Of a stretch of DNA of 64,000 bases, positions 9,155 to 18,401 are shown one piece after another; within the stretch, counting starts at the first letter, position 1; the number at the start of each line of letters is the position of its first letter. Under the pieces are notes generated by a model. That model was not told the DNA's origin. It searched no databases and was given only the letters and a program-made list of their open reading frames with translations. The translations under genes were made by a program, and so were the position numbers. The DNA is from Nostoc sp. PCC 7524 (GTDB taxonomy: Bacteria > Cyanobacteriota > Cyanobacteriia > Cyanobacteriales > Nostocaceae), in NCBI RefSeq assembly GCF_000316645.1, contig NC_019684.1, positions 5,839,501 through 5,903,500 on the forward strand, in the 5' to 3' direction.

Positions 9155-9673
9155 TTAATTTGGAGGTAAACCTAACTTGTTTTGGAAATTCATTTGAATA
9201 TTGCAAGCAACTGCTTTAGGAGCAAAATTACAGGTATAGGTTGCCAACAGATCTTCTTGGTAGTTAAACACCCGCACGTTGTAATTGTCCTTCCTAGCTG
9301 TGTTACCCAAGCGATTTACAAAGTTGTAACGTTCTAGATAATCTAGTAAACTCCAGATTTGTTGATTAACTATTACATCTACTCTAGCTACTTCTTTCTC
9401 TGTAGCTGGGTATGCTATCCAGTTATCTAACAGCTTGTTCTCAGAAAGTGCTTGTGTCAGCCATAAACTAGGGATGGTCAATCCTTGTAACTTAATGGTG
9501 TTACCTGTGACTATAGATTGCTTTGGGTTAGTTAATAAACTGAGTTCCAAAGGTGCATCTGAGTGTTTTGGGATAGATGGTGTTTCAGCGATTGAGCTTG
9601 AAACTGGAAACAGAAAAATCGGGCTGAGAGTTATGGTTAATAATGATAATAATCTGTATCGGAGCATAACCAA
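9155..9673 (-). CDS. Secreted hypothetical protein
   Basis: The protein has 172 residues. A hydrophobic N-terminus (about residues 3-28, ending SSIAET) looks like a cleavable signal peptide. The mature part has no motif I recognise. Two Cys near the C-terminus (TCNFAPKAVACN) could form a disulfide outside the cytoplasm. It is convergent with the solute-binding gene (14-base gap) and lies downstream of the lytic transglycosylase on the same strand. Confidence 0.6.
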   Translation of the reverse strand: MVMLRYRLLSLLTITLSPIFLFPVSSSIAETPSIPKHSDAPLELSLLTNPKQSIVTGNTIKLQGLTIPSLWLTQALSENKLLDNWIAYPATEKEVARVDVIVNQQIWSLLDYLERYNFVNRLGNTARKDNYNVRVFNYQEDLLATYTCNFAPKAVACNIQMNFQNKLGLPPN

Positions 9674-9833
9674 ACTTACTGTTTTGCAAAGTCAACTACC
9701 CACAATGTAACTGCTTTAGGTGAGTGTAGATATTTTAACAGGACTTACGCAAAGAAAGTTTTCGCTGGGCGGGGTATAAGGGTTTTGAACACCTACACCC
9801 CCATACCCTTTTGGTTGATAGTTACCCAGACGG

Positions 9834-12035
9834 CTATTCTTCAGCCCCTGGCAGCCTGGGGTGTTGAGCTGAGTATCTAGCAACTAATTTGGATATCTCA
9901 GGATTATACAGTCGGAGATAATTCCAATAGTTACCAAACACTTGGCGCACATAATCTCTGGTTTCGTTAAAAGGAATTGCTTCGACAAACTCATCTGGAT
10001 CTTGAGTAGGTAGAGTTTGCACCCATCTGGCAACGTTACCGGGTCCGGCATTGTAACTAGCGATCGCTAACATAGAATTATTACCGTATCGCTCATGGGT
10101 ATAATTCAAATACCATGTTCCCAGCATGATGTTATCGTTAGGATTTTCTAAATCAAGAGTTTTAGGATCTAACGAAATTTTAGAAGCTATCCATTTACCT
10201 GTATCTGGCATTACCTGCATCAAACCAGTAGCCCCGACCACAGATTTGATTTTCGGCTCAAATCTTGACTCTTGACGCATCAGTGCAGTTACCAACAAAG
10301 GATTAAGTTGGCGCTCAGATGACCATTTCTCAATTTCTCGCAGGTAAGGAAAAGGATAACGAGCTTGCCAGTAGATAATCTGTTGACTCAATTCCTGATA
10401 TTGGGCTTGTTCTTGTGGTGTTTCCCGGTCTTCTAATTTAGATATGATGTCAATACCGGAGAGATTTTCACCGCGTGCCAGACGCATCAACCCTTCCGTA
10501 AATTGCTCTGCTACAGTGGGCTGCTGTTTATTGAGATATTCTGTTTCCCATTGCAACCAAGCATCACGGTCTTGAGCCAGCAGATACAATTCTTTAAAGG
10601 TTGCAGAACCAGCTGGCGGAATGGGACGCTGATGTGGTACTACTTCGGGGTTGAGTTGGCGGATATTGTTAAAATCGCCCACATTCAACCCTAAAAGATT
10701 CGCCGATCGCCAGGCATAATAAGATTGAGGAAAATTGCTAACTACATACTCATAAGCCGTTTTAGCCTCGTCCTCTTTACTTAGGTTATTTGCCCATTTC
10801 CCTACCCAAAAACCTGCTCTGGGAGCCAAAATATGATTTGGGTTATCGGTGACAATTGGCCTGGCCCATTTCCATGCAGCAACATAATCTCTAGCTTTAG
10901 CTTTTTCTTGAGCCATTTTCCAACGGTATTCTGCGGCTTCATCCGATTTACCGTACTGGTTAAGCAACACTTCCCAGGCTTGTTGCGCTGATTTTTGATC
11001 CTTGAGGGCTTGAAAAATTTCGGCTTTTTTCACCAAGGCCTTACTAGCTTGATCTGGGAACTTGACAATGATGCGGTCAAGATAGGGTAAGGCATCTTTG
11101 CCCGTTCTCGTCATTTCAGCTAGACGTAATAAGCCTAAACCGGTTTCTTTGGCCTCTGGAAATTGCTGTATGAGTTGATTATAAGTGGCGATCGCCTTTT
11201 CTCTGTTTTTACCACCTACTTGCCATCCCCGTGCAGTCCGGTAAAGGTTACGTGGTGTTTTAGGTGCTTTGCTGTAAGCATCTGCCGCTTTGCTAAATTG
11301 ATTATTTTCCCAGTAAGCTGTACCAATGATGTCCCATTCTTCCGGTTTGAGGGTGGGTTGTTTCATTAATTGATCCAACACACCGACTATACCAGGCTGC
11401 TGATAAGCATATCTAGCCAAAGTTAACTGTAACTGTGGCTGATTGGGATTTTCCTGCAACCGCTTTCTGATAATTTCCCAAGTTAGGGGATGGGAAGGAA
11501 ATTGCGCGATCGCTGTATCATGTAGCTTGGGTTGAGCTATGAGATACTTAGCTTTTACCGCCGCCGCTTCCTGGGGATATTCTTTTAGTACCTTTTGTCT
11601 CAAATCGGAAGCTTTGCCATCTGCACCCAACATATCTTGGGCTTGGGCCTGTTTTAATAAAATATAAGGCGCTAGAGCGGGATAATCTTTTTCTAGCCCT
11701 GTCAGTAATGGCAGTGCTTTTTGAGCTTGTTTCCTGTCTATATAGTCACTTGCCAACAAATAACGGGCCCGTTGACGGTCTAAGGAACTGCCATTTTGGA
11801 CAATAGATTCTAATTGTGTGGCTCGTTCTGCGGGTGCTTGCGCGATGAGTGGGAACACAGCTGATTTGGCCTTGGTGGCTTCAGTTAGCTGTTCTGGCTG
11901 ATTTTTAGATAAATTCAGCCATTGTCCCAAGGATTGGCCAATTTGAGGTGCTGACACCATTGCTCCAGCTGAAAAAGCAAACAGTGCCGCACCTGCAATG
12001 ATAGCCATTGGTTTTTCTTGTAGTTTCTTCAGCAT
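9834..12035 (-). CDS. Soluble lytic murein transglycosylase (Slt70-like, GH23)
   Basis: The protein has 733 residues. An N-terminal hydrophobic segment (MAIIAGAALFAFSAGAMVSA) is a signal or anchor. A long alpha-helical superhelix of TPR-like repeats (about 60-560) precedes a C-terminal GH23 domain. That domain holds ALMRQESRFEP (catalytic Glu), GATGLMQVMPDTG and IASYNAGPGNVARW. Enzymes of this family cleave the MurNAc-GlcNAc bond of peptidoglycan to 1,6-anhydro products in the periplasm. The length is close to Slt proteins plus an extended repeat region. A 485-base spacer upstream holds its promoter. Confidence 0.92.
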   Translation of the reverse strand: MLKKLQEKPMAIIAGAALFAFSAGAMVSAPQIGQSLGQWLNLSKNQPEQLTEATKAKSAVFPLIAQAPAERATQLESIVQNGSSLDRQRARYLLASDYIDRKQAQKALPLLTGLEKDYPALAPYILLKQAQAQDMLGADGKASDLRQKVLKEYPQEAAAVKAKYLIAQPKLHDTAIAQFPSHPLTWEIIRKRLQENPNQPQLQLTLARYAYQQPGIVGVLDQLMKQPTLKPEEWDIIGTAYWENNQFSKAADAYSKAPKTPRNLYRTARGWQVGGKNREKAIATYNQLIQQFPEAKETGLGLLRLAEMTRTGKDALPYLDRIIVKFPDQASKALVKKAEIFQALKDQKSAQQAWEVLLNQYGKSDEAAEYRWKMAQEKAKARDYVAAWKWARPIVTDNPNHILAPRAGFWVGKWANNLSKEDEAKTAYEYVVSNFPQSYYAWRSANLLGLNVGDFNNIRQLNPEVVPHQRPIPPAGSATFKELYLLAQDRDAWLQWETEYLNKQQPTVAEQFTEGLMRLARGENLSGIDIISKLEDRETPQEQAQYQELSQQIIYWQARYPFPYLREIEKWSSERQLNPLLVTALMRQESRFEPKIKSVVGATGLMQVMPDTGKWIASKISLDPKTLDLENPNDNIMLGTWYLNYTHERYGNNSMLAIASYNAGPGNVARWVQTLPTQDPDEFVEAIPFNETRDYVRQVFGNYWNYLRLYNPEISKLVARYSAQHPRLPGAEE

Positions 12036-12520
12036 GAATACTCGCTGAAAAGTTGCGATGAATTTCCTGAAACTCTAGCATTCCTTGCCATGAGTGTAAT
12101 CACCTTTTTACTAGAGATTTCTAATTTTATAAAAAACACCTGAAATTATAGATGATACCGTTGTTTGGATTGTGTAGCTAAAGCATACTTTTGGTGATGA
12201 CATCTATCCTCAGAAGGTGTTCTGTTAATATTTTGGTATTTATGTAGATAATTACAGTTTTTTGGTAGCGATCGCCATGAATTTGGTATTCTGATTTATG
12301 ATGCAATTATCAAAGTATTTTGGTTACATTAACCTATTGTATACCTAATCAATTTTAGTAATTGATCATCTGACTTAAGACTGTGACTTTCCTAAATTTT
12401 TAATACAGTCAACCAGAAAAATTTAATTTTCTGATCTTCTGAGGAGGGATATAGCACACTGGTTTTAAGAAATGCAGAGACCCCATATGTGATCAAAAAT
12501 AGTCAAACTGATCTGATGAA
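12036..12520. other. Intergenic region, no gene seen
   Basis: About 485 AT-rich bases between two minus-strand genes, with one GCGATCGCC word at about 12268. I see no open frame and no strong hairpin. The slt promoter should be here. Confidence 0.55.
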
Positions 12521-13927
12521 CTAAAGACTACAACCTAATCCTGTCAAAGCCTTAGAGAAACTGACTAATTCTAGGAAATCTGGGTTGTCCACAAAATTCT
12601 TTGCTGCTAATAATCCGGCAATGCTCCAAGTTTGATAAATCCTGGCTTCTTTACCAATTAAACGACCATTGTTACCATCGTAGTATTCTGGAAATTTGTC
12701 CTGAGTTAAACGAGCTTCAGCAATAGCGATCGCCTCTTGGGCTAGTTCTACCCTGCCAGTTTTGATGGCCGCAGCTGTAAACAACCATAATAAAACCGGC
12801 CAATGACCGCCATTATGGTACGACCAAGGTATATTTTTTGGGTCACATCCTGTAATAATCCGCCACTCTAAACCTTCTATAGCCGGGTAGCAGATTTTCA
12901 CAGGCATATAGCCAATTAGGTCTTGCCAGCGATGGACAAATAAATTCATGATGCTTTGGGATTCTGCCTCCGTAGCTAAAGAAGCCAAAATCGCCATCAG
13001 ATTACCCAAGGCAAAAAAGCGAAAATCCATCCGTCCCGGCCCTAGATTCCCAGCTAAATATCCGCCAGATTCGGGTAGCCATTCGATTACCCAACTAGGA
13101 ATTGACTCTGAGTAGATATTGAATTTATTGGCGACTTCTTTACCAAATTCGTCACCTTTGTAACGGTAGATTTCTCGCAATCGTTTCAGGTTAAGCCAGT
13201 AATAGTTACTGATGTGATAGTGCAGAGCGCCCAATCGTCCATTGAGTTTATCGAGATAGCGTCCTCCATCCCCATCTGGCAAGAGTAATTCCTGTGCCGC
13301 CCGCAAAGTTGCGTAGAATAGCACTTGAATTTCTAAGGGGTGTTCATAAACTCCCATGCGGCGATCAATCATAAATGCGCCATCGGGAACTAACATTGTG
13401 GGGTACATGGCAAAGCGATGTACCAAGCACAAATCTAAAATGAGCTTGATTCCGGCTTGAAATTGTGGCTGACGGGCTAGTTCTGTATCGCCTGTGGCTT
13501 TTTCATAAGCACGCAATAGCAGAATCCACCACAAACAGGAATCAACGGGAGGAACCCGTGCGATCGCCTGTTCACCAAAATCAGCCACTAAATGTTCTTC
13601 ACCATCATTGCATTCCACTTTAAAGCTAGCAGGCATCAACCCCGACCCTGGTTGAAAACAGTCCATCTGCTTTTCGTGACTTTGTAGTTTCAGTGTTTCT
13701 ACTAAAAAGTTACGAACAATTTCTGACTTACCTGCCATGAGAAACACCAAAGCAGAAGGCACAAAATCCCGCAGAAAACACTGATCATAGTTGAGTTGAT
13801 GAGATTCAGGATCTTGTGCTGCTACAGTACCAATGGGTCTTCCCTGGTAATAAATGATGGATTTTTCCAGGAGTTCCCAAGCTTCTGCTTGCAGGAAATA
13901 TTTTTGATTGATTGTGCGAGTTGTCAT
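12521..13927 (-). CDS. invA: Alkaline/neutral invertase (GH100)
   Basis: The protein has 468 residues. It hydrolyses sucrose to glucose and fructose in the cytoplasm and has no signal peptide. The (alpha/alpha)6 barrel family is recognisable from [37 protein letters not shown] and [16 protein letters not shown]. Counting from the first Met, the catalytic acid falls at Asp188 (MIDRRM) and the partner at Glu414 (KFPEYYDG). These are the same positions I recall for Anabaena InvA. In heterocystous cyanobacteria the InvA type matters for sucrose use in heterocysts. I prefer invA over invB on this numbering. Confidence 0.92.
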   Translation of the reverse strand: MTTRTINQKYFLQAEAWELLEKSIIYYQGRPIGTVAAQDPESHQLNYDQCFLRDFVPSALVFLMAGKSEIVRNFLVETLKLQSHEKQMDCFQPGSGLMPASFKVECNDGEEHLVADFGEQAIARVPPVDSCLWWILLLRAYEKATGDTELARQPQFQAGIKLILDLCLVHRFAMYPTMLVPDGAFMIDRRMGVYEHPLEIQVLFYATLRAAQELLLPDGDGGRYLDKLNGRLGALHYHISNYYWLNLKRLREIYRYKGDEFGKEVANKFNIYSESIPSWVIEWLPESGGYLAGNLGPGRMDFRFFALGNLMAILASLATEAESQSIMNLFVHRWQDLIGYMPVKICYPAIEGLEWRIITGCDPKNIPWSYHNGGHWPVLLWLFTAAAIKTGRVELAQEAIAIAEARLTQDKFPEYYDGNNGRLIGKEARIYQTWSIAGLLAAKNFVDNPDFLELVSFSKALTGLGCSL

Positions 13928-14459
13928 AGGTAATATAGTTGCGCTACTACTATCTGCTCAATCTGGGAAAGCACCAAAACCAAACGCTGGAATTCTGGGC
14001 GGACTAAGGTAAAATCAAGGTTTTCTAGCCTGGGGAGACGGACTTTACTCGTGTAGCCGCGATTTTATTCTTTAGGTGCAAGATTCAGAGCCGGAGAAAT
14101 TATTGGTATCTTTGATTTGGTGAAATGGTATCAACTCTCCAGTCAAGCTAGATAATATCTAAGTTCACCCCATAAATAGCCGTCAAATAGCAACTACTCC
14201 ACACCAAAATCTTCTGTATTCTGACAATCTTGATGCCATGTCACTGTTTCCACATCGACCCTACTGTGGGGTTGTAGTAGTCATTTACGGCAATATTACA
14301 GGCTATTGGGCAAGTTGTAGTTATCGGCTGACAAATGCCTGCACTCACGCCTTAATTTCAGGCGTTCTTTCTTTTTAACCCTATCACACATTTCTCTGGT
14401 AGTGGTTGGGGGCTGGGGATTGGGATAACATCTTCCTTGCCCTAAACCCCTGCTTCCTC
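13928..14459. other. Intergenic region upstream of invA with a plus-strand terminator-like hairpin
   Basis: About 530 bases between two minus-strand genes. No protein gene is evident. A hairpin followed by a T-rich run on the + strand lies at 14347-14376, although neither flanking gene is on that strand. A possible + strand small RNA is discussed in the findings. Confidence 0.5.
14347..14376 (+). terminator. Intrinsic terminator-like hairpin with no upstream + strand gene
   Basis: The stem ACGCCT/AGGCGT (14347-14352 with 14360-14365, 7-base loop) is followed at once by TCTTTCTTTTT. Read on the minus strand there is no T-run, so it would terminate only rightward transcription. Confidence 0.5.
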
Positions 14460-15107
14460 TTAACGCAAATTAGCTGGTATTTCTTCAGGAATCACCCAGT
14501 AGTAAATAGTTTTGCCATCTACTTGTAGGGTTTTGTCTGGTTTCCAATCACCCATATCAAAAGCGTGGGAGACTACCCTAGTACCGGGTTTGAGTTCTTT
14601 AAAGAGCTTAGGGCGTAGTTTGAGATTAATATCAGGTAACAGATAAAGGGTAACTACCGTCGCTTCACTCAAGTCAGTATTGAACAAGTCTTGCTGAATA
14701 AACTTTACCCGATCAGTTACTCCTGCTTTCTGGGCATTAGCGTTAGCTTCTTGAACACGTTCTGGATCAATGTCTATACCTACACCTCTTGTGCCATATT
14801 TTTGAGCAGCTGTATTCACAATTCGTCCATCACCACTACCCAAGTCGTAAAGAACATCGTCTTTATTGACTTTGGCTACTTCTAACATGGCATCTACCAC
14901 TGGCTGAGGTGTTGGTACGTAAGGAACATCAGCAGGACGTTCTTGGGGTTTGGTGGGAGTTTCCGTTTCAGTTTGCGCTGTTAAAGTTGGTGCAGCAGGT
15001 TTTGCTTCTGCTTCTAAATCCTGTGTTTGTGTTGTGCATCCAGCAATGCCCAAACTAGCAATACTCAATCCTGTCAGCAATAAAAGCAGGATTTTTGGCA
15101 ATTTCAT
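14460..15107 (-). CDS. Exported SAM-dependent methyltransferase-fold lipoprotein
   Basis: The ATG at 15107 (MKLPKILL) is chosen because GGAG stands 7 bases upstream; a TTG four codons earlier is also open. The protein has 215 residues. It has a signal peptide with lipobox IAGC, a Pro/Thr/Glu linker (about 25-60), then a class I methyltransferase domain with motif I (VLYDLGSGDGRIV) and an acidic partner (GVGIDIDPERVQEAN). SAM is normally cytosolic, so a lipid-anchored exported methyltransferase is puzzling. The domain could bind another nucleotide-like ligand, or the protein may stay on the cytoplasmic side. The substrate is unknown. Confidence 0.75.
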   Translation of the reverse strand: MKLPKILLLLLTGLSIASLGIAGCTTQTQDLEAEAKPAAPTLTAQTETETPTKPQERPADVPYVPTPQPVVDAMLEVAKVNKDDVLYDLGSGDGRIVNTAAQKYGTRGVGIDIDPERVQEANANAQKAGVTDRVKFIQQDLFNTDLSEATVVTLYLLPDINLKLRPKLFKELKPGTRVVSHAFDMGDWKPDKTLQVDGKTIYYWVIPEEIPANLR

Positions 15108-15176
15108 GATTTTCTCCAATGTCTTTGTTTGAATTGTGAATTTTGTAGCCAGATACCGTAGGGTTTTGGGAATGTC

Positions 15177-16538
15177 TTATGTCCTCTTTTGGTGGTAACG
15201 ATTCCAAACTAAAAAAGGAATACCAGCTACTACTACCAAAACACCAACCAATGCGCCCACATTTGTATAAACCAAGCTGGAGTAAAGTAAGTAGCCGCAG
15301 ACGATACAAAAAAGTAAGGGTGTGAGAGGATAAAAAGGCACACGAAAAGGTCGAGTGATGTATGGTTCACGGTGGCGTAATACCAGTAGTGATATGCCAG
15401 AAAGCAGAAAAAAGAACCAAAATACAGGGGCGGTATAATCCACCATTGTTTCAAACCCTTTGCGGGTAAATGTGCCTAATACAACCAATGCTAGAGCGAT
15501 CGCAGCTTGTACAACTAAGGCGGAGGAGGGAGAACTGGGGCGTTCCTGCCAACGTCCCATAAAACCAAATAAGGAAAAATCTTGTCCGAGAGCGTAATTG
15601 GTACGGGAACCTGTAAAAATCGTGGCGTTGAGTGCGCCTAATGTACAAATAGCAATCAAAACGCTGATTAGTAAAGCGCCTGGTTCACCCCAAATTGAGC
15701 GCATTAAATCTGCGGCTACGGCTTCTGATTTGCCCATGTTGGCTAACCCTAAGCCTTGCAAGTAAGCAAAATTGATCAGCAGGTAAATAGCAGTGATGAT
15801 GCCGATACTCCAAAATAGCGATCGCGCTATGTTACGCTGTCTATTTTGGATTTCGGCTGAGATGTAAGCTGCCTCGTTCCAACCTCCATAAGACAGCAAC
15901 ACAAATACCATTGCTAGTCCCCAAGAGCCTGATCCAGCAGATTCCGTTGGCACAGGATCGGAATTACCAGTAACACTCAATCCTAGTATCACTACCAATA
16001 ACAAACCTAAGACTTTGGCAACTGTTAGTAAGTTTTGTGTCCACTTACCTTGTTGTAAACCTACAATATTCAAGGCTGTTAATAAAGTAATCGCAACTGC
16101 TGCATATACAGCAGAGGAAAATGTGCCTAGTCGCCATATCTGAGAAGCATAGTCACCAAAAACAAATGCTAACAGAGTAATTGAACCAGTTTGAATTACC
16201 ATGAGCCTCGCCCAGGCAAATAAAAATGCAATCACCCGTCCAAATGCCCGCTTCAGATAATAGTAAACACCACCGACATTAGGATAGGTTGTTGCTAACT
16301 CTGCATAGCACAATGCACCGATAATTGAAACTACACCACCAGCTAGCCAAAATAGCATTACAGCAATATTACTACCCGCTTGATTTGCTACCAATGCAGG
16401 TGTTTGAAAAATGCCTGCACCAATAACAATGCCCACAATTAGAGCAACTGCATCTGGTAAGGTTAACAGTGGCTTGGGTGCTGCTACATCAGTTATCTGT
16501 GTCTCCTCAAGAAAACTGTAATCTTGATGTCTGCTCAC
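15177..16538 (-). CDS. APC-family amino acid permease
   Basis: The protein has 453 residues and about 12 hydrophobic segments. The first holds the APC signature VGIVIGAGIFQTPALVA. Others include GGVYYYLKRAFGRVIAFLFAW, SYGGWNEAAYISAEIQN and RPFRVPFYPLTPLLF. This matches the amino acid-polyamine-organocation superfamily (LAT/YfnA-like branch). It probably moves an amino acid across the plasma membrane, but specificity cannot be read. It lies upstream of the exported methyltransferase gene on the same strand with a 69-base gap, so they may be co-transcribed. Confidence 0.88.
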   Translation of the reverse strand: MSRHQDYSFLEETQITDVAAPKPLLTLPDAVALIVGIVIGAGIFQTPALVANQAGSNIAVMLFWLAGGVVSIIGALCYAELATTYPNVGGVYYYLKRAFGRVIAFLFAWARLMVIQTGSITLLAFVFGDYASQIWRLGTFSSAVYAAVAITLLTALNIVGLQQGKWTQNLLTVAKVLGLLLVVILGLSVTGNSDPVPTESAGSGSWGLAMVFVLLSYGGWNEAAYISAEIQNRQRNIARSLFWSIGIITAIYLLINFAYLQGLGLANMGKSEAVAADLMRSIWGEPGALLISVLIAICTLGALNATIFTGSRTNYALGQDFSLFGFMGRWQERPSSPSSALVVQAAIALALVVLGTFTRKGFETMVDYTAPVFWFFFLLSGISLLVLRHREPYITRPFRVPFYPLTPLLFCIVCGYLLYSSLVYTNVGALVGVLVVVAGIPFLVWNRYHQKRT

Positions 16539-16587
16539 ATTAGCTCCTTACAAGTTTTTGTACTGAGTGACAAATCTTGACCCTCCG

Positions 16588-16884
16588 AATTTTAGATTTT
16601 AAATTTTGGATTTTGGATTGTTTTTGGTACAAGCCCCAACGCCACTTGCTACCCTGCGGGAACGCTTGCAGCGAATATGCCCTCCGGGTTCGCAGTGGCT
16701 CCCCCTGGTGGATGGAACAAATCTAAAAGACGCTACGCACAGTCGGCTCTAAGCGTTGGCGCAGCCTCTCGCAGAGAAGCTATGGCGCAGGCTTTACGCT
16801 ACGCTATCGTCAATCTAAAATCCCCAAGCTGCACCCATAAAGGGATGCAGTCAATCTAAAATCTAAAATCCAAAATCTAAAATT
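16588..16884. repeat. Fold-back repeat block flanked by inverted TTTGGAT-type heptamers
   Basis: The left edge carries repeats of TTTTGGAT and TTTTAGAT (about 16588-16620). The right edge carries the inverted form, ATCTAAAATCCAAA (about 16852-16884). Between them are dispersed Nostoc-type words, for example CCCTGCGGGAACGC, GCGTTGGCGCAGCCTCTCGC and TTTACGCTACGC. The whole could fold back as one structure. Short open frames inside it are repeat sequence, not genes. Confidence 0.6.
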
Positions 16885-17543
16885 GATTGACCACTGGTTG
16901 TTAATACTCCTAATATTGAGGACTTGATAGTGCAGATATGGCAGTAAACATTGACTGTACCATGAATCTTTGATCATTATTTTCAGCAATAAATGTGACG
17001 AGAAAATGACAAATATAAAGGAAATATTAAAAGTACCAGCTTACATTTATTCATATAGTAATTAGATTCTCAGTACAAATTAAACCTACTCATTTCTGGT
17101 AGATATTTTGCCAGAATTAATAGATCATAAATTTAAGGTCAAATTATCTACTAACAGGCTATCTTCTAAGTCATTGACAATCTTTCCTCATTTGCTGTAA
17201 TTCTAGTTAATCAAAGTCTTTCCATCGTTGATCCTAGTATCAGATGGCTGTTTTAGATAGTATAAAAATTGACATGATTTAGCGTCTGCCATTAGTAAGA
17301 TTTACCAACGACTAAAGAAGTATTATCCAATCTCATGGTTATGAAGAAAAATTATGGACTTACCCAACTGGCGAACTCAAACAAGAAGTTAAGGGACTTC
17401 CAGATCAAAAAATATCCAAAATTTAGGGTGCGTCAGTGCGAGAAAACCTAGCTGTACCCAGAAATTATTCATACTGACGTACCCTACTAACCGTCAATTT
17501 GGAATAATTTATTTTTTTGTGTTCTCTAAGCAACACACATATT
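16885..17543. other. Intergenic region with possible decayed coding remnant and an inverted-repeat element
   Basis: AT-rich and without an intact gene. At 17290-17425 two overlapping frames read protein-like (IYQRLKKYYPISW, then SHGYEEKLWTYPTGELKQEV), ending at a TAG. This suggests a frameshifted gene remnant. An inverted-repeat element starts inside its last codons (see 17393-17518). Confidence 0.45.
17393..17518. repeat. MITE-like element, copy A
   Basis: The inverted arms TAGGGTGCGTCAGT (17424-17437) and ACTGACGTACCCTA (17473-17486) differ at one position when paired and enclose a 63-base core. About 30 bases on either side are also shared with copy B at 23210-23334, at roughly 90% identity by eye. 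Confidence 0.75.
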
Positions 17544-17981
17544 TTAGTATCTACCACTGGGTAGAAGTAAGATATCTATGATTTCACCAACCACCAAACC
17601 CAAACTAGCTAAAACAGTGATTGTCAAAAATGAATCTAGTTTGTTGAAACCAGCAAAACGCATTTCTAAGTCAGCTAAAAGTGTACTGGCTAAAGGGATA
17701 AGAAACAGACTAAATAATAATGACCAAGTTGCCACTAAAGCAATTGATATGCTTAAAAATAAAATTACTACTAAAGTACGAGAACCCAAAGCCACTAAAT
17801 TTTCTAACCAAGAGATACTCTTGCGGACTATGGCTATAGCAACAGTGATGATAAAAGCTCCTACTAACCAGATAATATGATGAGCAGCGAGATACCATCC
17901 TAGAACAGCATAAGCTAGCCAGAGTAAGACTAGCGGTATGATAGGAATTTTCTGATTAGAGGGTAAATTGATGTTTTCCAT
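17544..17981 (-). CDS. Small integral membrane protein, unknown function
   Basis: The protein has 145 residues with four or five hydrophobic helices covering most of it (IPLVLLWLAYAVLGWYLAAH, WLVGAFIITVAIAIV, TLVVILFLSISIALVATW, FLTITVLASLGLVVGEII). I do not recognise a named family. It stands alone between the repeat-rich spacer and the polysaccharide deacetylase, from which it is divergent. Confidence 0.65.
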   Translation of the reverse strand: MENINLPSNQKIPIIPLVLLWLAYAVLGWYLAAHHIIWLVGAFIITVAIAIVRKSISWLENLVALGSRTLVVILFLSISIALVATWSLLFSLFLIPLASTLLADLEMRFAGFNKLDSFLTITVLASLGLVVGEIIDILLLPSGRY

Positions 17982-18401
17982 ACTGTATAAAAGAGGTAAA
18001 AATTACTATTAAGACTTCTATTAATCAATCGTAACTTTTATCTTACATTACAGGTGTAGCAAATTCTTGAAAAGAAATACTCGATTGCCAAGAAAAACTT
18101 AATTATATTTATGTTAATTTTCTGAGTACAACGCGGCGTAAATAGACCACCTATTCCCAATCAACAAAACATTTTGTAGCTTGCTTTCCTGCGGAGGCGT
18201 AAGCCTACTCTGGTGCGTAGTGTCTCCCATAGGAGAAGAGTATTTTAAATTTTCAAGAATGGGGTGTAGAGGTGTATAAATAAATCCCTAAACCTATGAG
18301 ACTAGAAGGAGACAAGGCGAATAATTGATACCTGAAACATGACCCATTTTTTTCAACCAAAATTCTTCGCTTATGATAGGGTGAGTTTTGGTAAAATTCA
18401 C
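17982..18401. other. Divergent intergenic region with dispersed repeat words
   Basis: About 420 bases. At 18178-18240 it holds Nostoc-type dispersed repeat sequence (CTGCGGAGGCGTAAGCC, TCTCCCATAGGAGAAGAG). No other structure is evident. An ATG at 18339 is in frame with the deacetylase but has no better ribosome-binding site than the ATG at 18402. Confidence 0.5.

Noticed and set aside
16677..16859. Open frame of 60 codons in the fold-back block
   Set aside because: It is composed of dispersed repeat words and has no credible start or similarity to a protein.
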